A stretch of DNA of 61,040 bases from Nitrospira sp. CR1.2. Its GTDB lineage: Bacteria > Nitrospirota > Nitrospiria > Nitrospirales > Nitrospiraceae. Both the position numbers and the translations under genes were made by a program. Positions 19,451 through 25,517 of this stretch are shown piece by piece. The notes below the pieces were generated by a model, which saw only the letters and a program-made list of their open reading frames with translations, was not told the DNA's origin and made no database searches. The stretch's first letter is position 1. Every line of letters begins with the position of its first letter. Location of the stretch: NCBI GenBank assembly GCA_014055495.1, contig WIAG01000016.1, forward strand, positions 1 through 61,040, read 5' to 3'.

Positions 19451-20347
19451 ATGGGGGCGCCGGGGATGCGATGGTTGATCGCCCTTGATGAATCGGAGTT
19501 CTCGGAGCGGATCCTTGGATGGATGCGCACGTTTCCCCATCCCGCGCACACGGTCCTGACCGTCGTGCATGTGCTGGAGCCTATCGAGCTCCCGGAGACG
19601 CTCGGCGCGAGGGGGCAGGCGTTGATACGTCAGCAACAGGGATCGATGGTGGAGGTGTTGTTGGATCGGGCTCGGGCATTGCTGGCGCAATCGTTTGAGA
19701 CGGTCGAGGTGATCCTGCGGGAGGGCGTGCCGAGTCAGGAGATTCTGCAGGTCATTCACGAGCATCAGCCGGATTTGGTCGTATCGGGCATGCGGGGATT
19801 CTACCGATCGGCGGGGGTTGCCTTCGGCAGCGTCTCGCAACGATTGCTGGCCTACGCTCCCTGTTCGCTGATGTTGGTGCCCGGCAAGGTGGCGCCGGGA
19901 GTCGGGCTGCGGGTGATGTTGGCGACCGACGGTTCGCCCGATGCCTTGCGCGCTGCCGGCCTCGTCAAGGATCTTCCGGGTGTGCAGGAGCTTGTCGTGG
20001 TGAGCGTCGTGCGTCCCCTCGGGGCGGCGCAAGCGGTGCTCGACCGGTTCCAGGGTGTTGAAAGTCGCACCATGCGAGCGGACTTGTTGCGCAGCAGGCG
20101 GGCGGCGGCGCGGAAGGCTCTTGCCGTGACCCTCGAGGTCCTGAAGGGACGACCGGCGAACATCCGTGCGGTGGTGTTGTCTGGTCATCCGGCCGAGGCC
20201 ATCGTTCGCGCAGCCAGGCGAGACGGGGCGGACCTGTTGGTCATCGGCGCTCGCGGGTATACGGGAGTGAAAGCGGTGGCGCTCGGCAGTGTGTCCCACG
20301 CCGTGGCGCAACTCGCGACCTGTCCGGTGCTGATCGTGAAACCGTAG
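19451..20347 (+). CDS. Tandem-domain universal stress protein
   Basis: A 298-aa protein with two complete Usp domains. Domain 1 runs from MRWLIALDESEFSER to GMRGFYRSAGVAFGSVSQRL; domain 2 from VMLATDGSPDALRAAG to GARGYTGVKAVALGSVSHAV, ending TCPVLIVKP. Both have the G-2x-G-9x-G-S nucleotide signature, so both may bind ATP. Met6 (19466) is an equally good start by family alignment. A PAS-LuxR regulator follows after 11 bases and is probably co-transcribed. Confidence 0.92.
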   Translation: MGAPGMRWLIALDESEFSERILGWMRTFPHPAHTVLTVVHVLEPIELPETLGARGQALIRQQQGSMVEVLLDRARALLAQSFETVEVILREGVPSQEILQVIHEHQPDLVVSGMRGFYRSAGVAFGSVSQRLLAYAPCSLMLVPGKVAPGVGLRVMLATDGSPDALRAAGLVKDLPGVQELVVVSVVRPLGAAQAVLDRFQGVESRTMRADLLRSRRAAARKALAVTLEVLKGRPANIRAVVLSGHPAEAIVRAARRDGADLLVIGARGYTGVKAVALGSVSHAVAQLATCPVLIVKP

Positions 20348-20358
20348 GAGGCATGGTC

Positions 20359-21057
20359 ATGGTGCAGATTGCGGAGATGGTGGCGCGTATCGCCGACGGT
20401 GCCATGCTGGCGGATGACACCGGCATCGTGAGGATGTGGAACAAAGCCGCCGAGCGGTTGCTGGGGTTTCGTACCGACGAAGTGGTGGGGCGCCCGTGCC
20501 AGGACGTCTTATGCGGCCGAACGCTGGATGGGGGTGAATTGTGTTCACCGACATGCGAAATCGGGAAGCGCCTTGCTGAAGGGACCGGCGTACGAAACTA
20601 CGATATGCAGACCCGCGCAAAATCAGGTCGGGTCGTGTGGATCAATATCAGCTCCATCCCCGTGCCGACCCGGAAGGCCGGCCGATTCATGAAGCTGCAT
20701 CTGTTTCGCGACATCAGCCGGCAGAGGAAGGTGCTTCAGTTGGCGGAGGATCTCCACGGAATGCTCTTGGCCACGGGCCAGGTGGCCTCGATGCCGGCGC
20801 CGGCGCGACCGGCGTCACAGGCCTCCGCAAAGCTGCCGGTCGGTCGAGGCACATCGTTGTTGACGAAACGGGAGCAGGACGTCCTGCGGTTGATGGCGGC
20901 CGGACATACGACACAGGAGATTGCGGACGCCCTGTGTATCAGCAGCGTAACGGTTCGAAATCACATCCAGCACATGTTTGAGAAGTTGGGCGCACACAGT
21001 CGTTTACAGGCTCTTGCCCTCGCCTTCCCCCCCGATCCGTCCCCAGCCCAGCGATAA
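20359..21057 (+). CDS. PAS-LuxR transcriptional regulator
   Basis: This 232-aa regulator has an N-terminal PAS domain (GAMLADDTGIVRMWNKAAERL, LGFRTDEVVGRPC, INISSIPVPTRKAGRFMKLHLFRDIS) and a C-terminal LuxR-type helix-turn-helix (LTKREQDVLRLMAAGHTTQEI through SSVTVRNHIQHMFEKLGAHS). The PAS loop holds four cysteines (CQDVLC, then CSPTC 13 residues on), which could sense redox state or bind metal. AGGAGG is placed correctly for the third of three close starts (20359), not the first. It lies between UspA and the secreted-protein cluster and may control either. Confidence 0.88.
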   Translation: MVQIAEMVARIADGAMLADDTGIVRMWNKAAERLLGFRTDEVVGRPCQDVLCGRTLDGGELCSPTCEIGKRLAEGTGVRNYDMQTRAKSGRVVWINISSIPVPTRKAGRFMKLHLFRDISRQRKVLQLAEDLHGMLLATGQVASMPAPARPASQASAKLPVGRGTSLLTKREQDVLRLMAAGHTTQEIADALCISSVTVRNHIQHMFEKLGAHSRLQALALAFPPDPSPAQR

Positions 21058-21105
21058 GGGAGAGCCGACGCGCGGCGTGAGTGAGACGCGTGGCTTGCCT
21101 GTCGC

Positions 21106-21147
21106 ATGATGCAACTCACTTAGCCTCAAAATGATGCAAACGTCTCA
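21106..21147. promoter_or_regulatory. Direct and inverted repeats ahead of the secreted-protein cluster
   Basis: ATGATGCAA occurs at 21106-21114 and again at 21131-21139, 25 bases apart. A TGAGACG (21082-21088) and CGTCTCA (21141-21147) pair flanks them. They lie immediately upstream of a -35 box, the position of an activator site. Confidence 0.4.
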
Positions 21148-21176
21148 TTGTCCGAACGGTGTTGCCTGCCTACACT
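21148..21176 (+). promoter_or_regulatory. Predicted sigma-70 promoter of the secreted-protein cluster
   Basis: TTGTCC, a 17-base spacer and TACACT. Transcription would begin near 21183, leaving a leader of about 67 bases before the first cluster gene. Confidence 0.5.
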
Positions 21177-21249
21177 GAAAGTATGGAACCACAGGTACAG
21201 CCGACTCGGTGGGCTGCAGGCCAACCGGATATGAGAGACGGAGCGCGCG

Positions 21250-21672
21250 ATGTGGGTCATCGATCATCCAGGGCGGACGATGGCGGTGTTGATGGCGCTC
21301 ACGGGTGTGTTGGTCGTCTTCCTCGGCGGACCGCTGGTGACTCCACCCGGAGAGGAGGGGTGGCTCGACTCCTTGATGCAGGCGGTGCTCGCCGAACAGG
21401 CGAACGAAGGCCCATGGTGGGGGATGTATGCTCCATACGTGGAGCAGTTGCGAGCCATCCAAGCGGACTATGACCGGGGAGAGACTGCGGCGGTGTACGT
21501 GGGGATGAATCGATTCATGGACATGCTGGAACAGCGTGCGTTTGGGATTTCCGCCGACAGCGCGGACCGGTTGTTCGACTATTGTTATACGGTGACGCCG
21601 GCTCGATACCACGATGTCTCGCGCCACATCGAGAAGTTCAGGCGGGATCAATTCGGAGAATCCCACGGCTGA
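21250..21672 (+). CDS. Exported MNRFMDML-family protein, copy 1
   Basis: A 140-aa protein of a family I do not recognise. An N-terminal hydrophobic segment (MAVLMALTGVLVVFLGGPLV) is a signal peptide or anchor. The mature part has WLDSLMQAVLAEQA, a Tyr-rich helix, then MNRFMDMLEQRAFGIS and LFDYCYTVTPARYHDVSRH. All of these recur in the proteins at 23844-24350 and 24369-24764. The only cysteine in the mature region is in DYCY. The pattern is all-helical and recalls small helical-bundle periplasmic proteins. GGAG precedes the ATG. It is the first gene of the cluster that also holds four cupredoxin-like proteins. Confidence 0.75.
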   Translation: MWVIDHPGRTMAVLMALTGVLVVFLGGPLVTPPGEEGWLDSLMQAVLAEQANEGPWWGMYAPYVEQLRAIQADYDRGETAAVYVGMNRFMDMLEQRAFGISADSADRLFDYCYTVTPARYHDVSRHIEKFRRDQFGESHG

Positions 21673-21701
21673 CCTGAACCGGTTCAGGAAGGGGGTGCGC
21701 C

Positions 21702-22190
21702 ATGAGAACAACCACACGTCATTCGGCAACCTTGATGTGGCTTTCGACGACGTTGGCGGTGGGTGTGCTGTTTGGAACGGACATTGCGGTAGCCCCTGCG
21801 GCGGCGTCGGAGAAAGAACATGCTGAGCCGGCGATCCAGGTCACCATCAAGAACATGGCATTCCATGTCACGGGGTACGGTCGTGAGGGGACGCAGACCG
21901 CCGTCGTAGTCAGGAACGACGATGGAGTGACGCACGGATTTTACTCGCCGCTGTTCAAGGATACCTCGGTTCGGCTGGAGGGCGACGGGTATCAGGTCGG
22001 GGGAAAAGAAGGGCTCGCGTATCGCGTGGATCCGGGCAAGACGATGACGCTGCATTTCACCAAGGGCTCAGCTGAGGGGGCACTCACCATGATGAGTCCC
22101 TTGGTGCCTCACGTCATCGAGTGCGATATGCATCCTGATGTCAAAGGAGAAGTATTCATCATCGAGCGTCGCTCGGTATCGAGGAGGTGA
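21702..22190 (+). CDS. Cupredoxin-like periplasmic protein A
   Basis: This 162-aa protein has a signal peptide (TTLAVGVLFGTDIAVAPAAA) and a beta-rich body: IQVTIKNMAFHV, TAVVVRNDDGVTHGFYSPLF, AYRVDPGKTMTLHF and HVIECDMHPDVKGEVFIIE. This is the cupredoxin layout with His in THGF and Cys and His in CDMHPDVKGE, the usual C-x(2-4)-H ligand loop. The expected axial Met after the His is replaced by Lys-Gly-Glu, so it may bind copper in a three-ligand or red-shifted site, or not at all. The next gene encodes a paralogue. Confidence 0.75.
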   Translation: MRTTTRHSATLMWLSTTLAVGVLFGTDIAVAPAAASEKEHAEPAIQVTIKNMAFHVTGYGREGTQTAVVVRNDDGVTHGFYSPLFKDTSVRLEGDGYQVGGKEGLAYRVDPGKTMTLHFTKGSAEGALTMMSPLVPHVIECDMHPDVKGEVFIIERRSVSRR

Positions 22191-22285
22191 TGTCTGCCGG
22201 GGCACGGTGCCATGAGATGGATCGAGATCAGGTTGGAACAGACAACGGTCTGAGCAGTTCACGCATCGAACGAAGGAGGGCAATC

Positions 22286-22783
22286 ATGAGCATCAGAGGA
22301 CACACAGGACGATTGCTAGCGGTGGTCGTGGCCGGCGCGGCCATGACGGTCTGGTCGGCAGTGGGCGTCGACTCCGCCCTGGGTCAGGCGCCGGGGATGG
22401 GGGCTCCGCCGTCGAAGGTGGAGATCACCATCAAGGATCGGCACCACGGTTATGAGACCGTGGGGTTCACGATGCCGTCGCATGACACGACGGTCGTGGT
22501 GCACAACCAGGACACGGTGACGCATGGGTTCGCGTCGAACCTGTTCAAGGGGCTTCCGGTTCGCGTCGAAGGCGGGATTGAGGTGCAAGGGAAACACTTC
22601 AAATCGTACCATGTCGATGCGGGAAAGACGATGACGCTGCACTTCTCCACGGCGCCGTCGGTGTTCGATCCGGCGACCGGCATTGCCGAAAGCATGCGGC
22701 ATGCCCTCTGGTGTGACATTCATCCCGAAGTGAAGGGGGAGTTGTATGTCATCGAAACCAGGGGCGAGATCGGCGGCGGCTGA
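22286..22783 (+). CDS. Cupredoxin-like periplasmic protein B
   Basis: A 165-aa paralogue of the preceding protein. The signal peptide is followed by VEITIKDRHHGYETVGFTMP, VVVHNQDTVTHGFASNLFKG, YHVDAGKTMTLHFSTA and ALWCDIHPEVKGELYVIE. The His (THGF), Cys and His (CDIHPEVKGE) positions are kept and the axial Met is again absent. AGGAGGG lies just ahead of MSIRGH; the frame is open upstream but overlaps the previous gene. The D/N-x-V-T-H-G-F and C-D-x-H-P-x-V-K-G-E blocks are nearly identical in the pair, pointing to recent duplication. Confidence 0.75.
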   Translation: MSIRGHTGRLLAVVVAGAAMTVWSAVGVDSALGQAPGMGAPPSKVEITIKDRHHGYETVGFTMPSHDTTVVVHNQDTVTHGFASNLFKGLPVRVEGGIEVQGKHFKSYHVDAGKTMTLHFSTAPSVFDPATGIAESMRHALWCDIHPEVKGELYVIETRGEIGGG

Positions 22784-22818
22784 CCGTCACGTTTGCCGGG
22801 AATCGAGAGGGCTCAGCC

Positions 22819-23271
22819 ATGAGACGTAGGGGGTCAGCCCTGTTGATGAACGGCGTGGCGACCGTAGCCCTGGTCGGAACCCTGAGCGTGGGGCATTCGA
22901 CCGGGGCTGCGGAACTTCATTTTGCCGTCGAGGAGGTCGAGGGGAAACGGGCTCTCTGGATGCCGCAGGAGGTGGTGCTCCACCGCAGCACGGAACTGGT
23001 GGACGGTCTGGTGTTCGTGTTGGAAAACCCCACGGATCGGACCCATGCCTTTGCGGCCTACGGCCTGTTCGAGGAGGTGGCGACCGCCGGCGGAGGTGTT
23101 GCCAGGAAGCCGTTGCGTGTCAATGTCACGTCGGAGGATACGGTTCGCGTGCAGATCAGCACGGCGCAGTTTCTCGGGCGTACGGATGCGGAGATCGAAG
23201 AATTTCCGTTTTTTTGCCCCCTGCATCGAGGCGATGCCCACGTGGGCGGCACGATCCGCGTGATCCCCTAA
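22819..23271 (+). CDS. Cupredoxin-like periplasmic protein C
   Basis: A 150-aa exported protein of a second cupredoxin-like type. After the signal peptide (NGVATVALVGTLSVGHSTGA) the body reads ELHFAVEEVEGKRALWMPQE, VDGLVFVLENPTDRTHAFAA, LRVNVTSEDTVRVQIS and FPFFCPLHRGDAHVGGTIRV. Candidate ligands are the His in RTHAF and Cys and His in FFCPLH. It differs from proteins A and B by CPLH instead of CDxHP and by a conserved acidic E-V-E-G start. The gene after it encodes its paralogue. Confidence 0.72.
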   Translation: MRRRGSALLMNGVATVALVGTLSVGHSTGAAELHFAVEEVEGKRALWMPQEVVLHRSTELVDGLVFVLENPTDRTHAFAAYGLFEEVATAGGGVARKPLRVNVTSEDTVRVQISTAQFLGRTDAEIEEFPFFCPLHRGDAHVGGTIRVIP

Positions 23272-23297
23272 CCCCTCCCCGTGAAGTCGGAGATACG

Positions 23298-23783
23298 ATG
23301 GGACAGGACGTGAAGGGCGGAGAGAAAGGCCGCAACGGTCTCCGGCTCCCGGTGATCGGACTTTTCCTGGTGATCGTGGGTATGGCCGCGATTCCTGCGA
23401 AGGCGGCTGCCGGAACATTTCGCTTTGTGGTGCAGGATGTGGAGGGGGGCGCGGCGGCCTGGTTTCCGCGCGAGGTCGTCATTCGGAAGAGCACGGATCT
23501 CGAGGGGGGATTGCATTTCATTCTGGAGAATCCGACGCCTCGCACCCATGTGTTCGAAGCTCCGGATCTCTTCGAACAGACGACGGAGGGGACCGACGTG
23601 CCGGCCCTCAAACCGTTGCGGGTCTATGTGGCCCCCGGAGAGACCGTGCAGGTGCAGATCAGCAGCGAGCAGTTGTCCCGCGGGCCGGAAGCCGATGCGT
23701 CGGGCTCGCAGAACTGCCCGTTCTTCTGCCCGTTGCACGGGACCGAGGACGCGGTGCGCAGTATGATCCGGGTGGTGCCGTAA
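23298..23783 (+). CDS. Cupredoxin-like periplasmic protein D
   Basis: A 161-aa paralogue of protein C: signal peptide (LPVIGLFLVIVGMAAIPAKA), then FRFVVQDVEGGAAAWFPREV, LHFILENPTPRTHVFEAPDL, LRVYVAPGETVQVQIS and CPFFCPLHGTEDAV. It has one more cysteine than C (NCPFFCPLH), which could give C-x3-C-x2-H metal or disulfide chemistry. GGAG five bases before the ATG supports the start; the frame is open further upstream inside gene C. An MNRFMDML-family gene follows. Confidence 0.72.
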   Translation: MGQDVKGGEKGRNGLRLPVIGLFLVIVGMAAIPAKAAAGTFRFVVQDVEGGAAAWFPREVVIRKSTDLEGGLHFILENPTPRTHVFEAPDLFEQTTEGTDVPALKPLRVYVAPGETVQVQISSEQLSRGPEADASGSQNCPFFCPLHGTEDAVRSMIRVVP

Positions 23784-23843
23784 CCGGCGTTGATACCACC
23801 ACGCCTGGGTGATGGCGCAGAGACCGGAAGACGGAGGGCAACC

Positions 23844-24350
23844 ATGACGCCCTTTGTGACCTGGAGAGCGGTCGCGGCGATGCTCGCGTGGCTCCTCGCC
23901 TCGGCAGTGGCCCCCTGGCCTGGCGGGCCGGTACACACAGGTGCGAGTGAGCCGGTGAAGCCACGGCGCGAGGTCCCAGGCAACATCGGTACGGTGGCTC
24001 CCCGGTCCGTCGACTCGGCGGGTTGGCTGGATCAACTGGCGGCGTTCGTCGTTGTCCAACGGAGCCTGGCCGGGACTCGGGGCGAAGCCGGATCGTACGA
24101 TGCGTATGTCGGTCAGATCGTGCTGGTGCGAAGCCTGTATGAGCGGGGCGAGTGGAGCGGGGCCTTCGCGACGATGAATCGATTCATGGATATGCTGGAG
24201 GCGCGCGAAGGCGGAATCAGCGGGCAGGCGGCCGACGCGCTCTGGGACTACTGTTATGTGGTGACTCCGCCGGCCTTGCACGACGTCAAACGGCATCGAC
24301 AATGGTGGGAGAAGCATGTGGAGTGGGAGAGATTTTTCTGGGAGGAATAG
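23844..24350 (+). CDS. Exported MNRFMDML-family protein, copy 2
   Basis: A 168-aa member, longer than its paralogues because of a spacer (SEPVKPRREVPGNIGTVAPR) after the signal peptide. The family blocks are WLDQLAAFVVVQRS, MNRFMDMLEAREGGIS and LWDYCYVVTPPALHDVKRH. The first block is the most diverged of the three copies. GGAGGG ahead of the ATG supports this start over an upstream in-frame Met. It is followed by copy 3 with only 18 bases between stop and start. Confidence 0.75.
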   Translation: MTPFVTWRAVAAMLAWLLASAVAPWPGGPVHTGASEPVKPRREVPGNIGTVAPRSVDSAGWLDQLAAFVVVQRSLAGTRGEAGSYDAYVGQIVLVRSLYERGEWSGAFATMNRFMDMLEAREGGISGQAADALWDYCYVVTPPALHDVKRHRQWWEKHVEWERFFWEE

Positions 24351-24368
24351 GGTGGAGTGAGGGCGATC

Positions 24369-24764
24369 ATGCGAATCATTGAAGACATCAGATGGATGGC
24401 GGGAATCGTCCTGTTCCTGGCGAGCGTCATCTGTGCCGCGCCGGGCGGAGTGGGCGTGGCCTCTGCGGCCGGAGACGACTGGCTCGATGCTCTAGTGCAA
24501 GCGGTGCTTGCCGAGCAGGCGAAGGACGCCTTGCTGGGAAGCACCTTTATGCCCTACCTCGCGCAATTGACCGTGGTGCGAGCCAACTTGCTCAACGGCG
24601 AAAGCGAGGCGGTGTATGGAACGATGAATCGCTTCATGGACATGCTCCAAGCGCGGGAGGCAGGCATTTCACAGGAGGCGGCAGACCGGCTGTTCGACTA
24701 TTGTTACGTCGTGACGCCGGCGCGCTACCACGATGTCTCCCGGCATTTGCACCGGTTGAGCTGA
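24369..24764 (+). CDS. Exported MNRFMDML-family protein, copy 3
   Basis: A 131-aa member closest to copy 1: signal peptide (GIVLFLASVICAAPGGVGVA), WLDALVQAVLAEQAKDALLG, YGTMNRFMDMLQAREAGISQ and LFDYCYVVTPARYHDVSRHL. The single mature cysteine in DYCY is kept. GAGGGC sits ahead of the ATG; a GTG four codons earlier is possible. It is the last gene of the cluster; the next gene (MlaC-like) is on the opposite strand. Confidence 0.75.
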   Translation: MRIIEDIRWMAGIVLFLASVICAAPGGVGVASAAGDDWLDALVQAVLAEQAKDALLGSTFMPYLAQLTVVRANLLNGESEAVYGTMNRFMDMLQAREAGISQEAADRLFDYCYVVTPARYHDVSRHLHRLS

Positions 24765-24860
24765 GTCACGTTGCAGGATCTACTGGTGGAGAGGCCCCTG
24801 CCGGTAGTGGGAAGCGTCGGAGGGATTTTGTGTGCCGAGGGGACAGTGGAAAGCGATAGG

Positions 24861-25502
24861 TCAGTTCTTGGCTGAGTCTTTCGTGGGCCGTTCCCGCAGG
24901 CGGCGCAGGAGTTCTTGAAACGACGACTCGGTCATGATCTTCGTGAACTGACTGCGGTAATTCATGACGAGACTGACGCCATCGACAATGACGTCATAGG
25001 CGTACCAAGTGCCATGCTTGCCGGTGAGACGATAATCCATCGGCACGTCCAGCTTGTCTGATACCAGTCTGGTTCGGACTTCGGCATAGCCGTTCGCCTT
25101 GCGTTCAGACAGATAGACGACCCGTTCGCCGGCATACCCTTCGATCCTCGCCGCATATTGATCTGAGAGAAACGCCTTGAAGAGCTGCACGAATTCCTGG
25201 CGGTCCCCGTCGCTGAGGGCCTTCCACTGGGCGGCCAGGGTCCGCTTGGACATCTCTTCGTAGTCGAACCGCTCCGCGATTACCTGTTCAAGCATGTGTC
25301 GCCGTTGTTTCGCCTGTGTCGCCGGTTTCAGGTGTGGATCGTCGAGAATATGAAACACGGCATCGAGCGTGGCGCGCACGACCGCCGTGGGAGACTCCTG
25401 TCCGCTGTCCGCCGGCGCCGGGATTGCGAGCAGGAAGAACAGCCCGGTCAGCAGGACAACATGACGCGTGCCGATGGAGAGCCGAAGCCAGGTCCTCCGC
25501 AC
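24861..25502 (-). CDS. mlaC: MlaC/Ttg2D-family phospholipid-binding periplasmic protein
   Basis: A 213-aa exported protein. The signal peptide (HVVLLTGLFFLLAIPAPADS) is followed by the MlaC fold: RRHMLEQVIAERFDYEEMSK, QWKALSDGDRQEFVQLFKAF, EVRTRLVSDKLDVPMDYRL and WYAYDVIVDGVSLVMNYRSQ. MlaC shuttles phospholipids between membranes in the Mla system. No mlaD, mlaE or mlaF is nearby, so partners must be elsewhere. It starts with GTG six bases after AAGGAG and follows the CoA-activase gene by 15 bases. Confidence 0.88.
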   Translation of the reverse strand: MRRTWLRLSIGTRHVVLLTGLFFLLAIPAPADSGQESPTAVVRATLDAVFHILDDPHLKPATQAKQRRHMLEQVIAERFDYEEMSKRTLAAQWKALSDGDRQEFVQLFKAFLSDQYAARIEGYAGERVVYLSERKANGYAEVRTRLVSDKLDVPMDYRLTGKHGTWYAYDVIVDGVSLVMNYRSQFTKIMTESSFQELLRRLRERPTKDSAKN

Positions 25503-25517
25503 GGTGTTCTCCTTTAC

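Noticed and set aside
19280-20311. 343-aa minus-strand open frame over the tandem UspA gene
   Set aside because: His/Arg/Gln-rich translation typical of the antisense of a GC-rich gene; no motif.
23268-24317. 349-aa minus-strand open frame over the cupredoxin cluster
   Set aside because: Overlaps two plus-strand genes with signal peptides, ribosome sites and paralogues; its translation has no recognisable features.
24780-24815. Imperfect CTACTGG/CCGGTAG hairpin between the secreted cluster and mlaC
   Set aside because: One mismatch in seven and no T run; insufficient to call a terminator.
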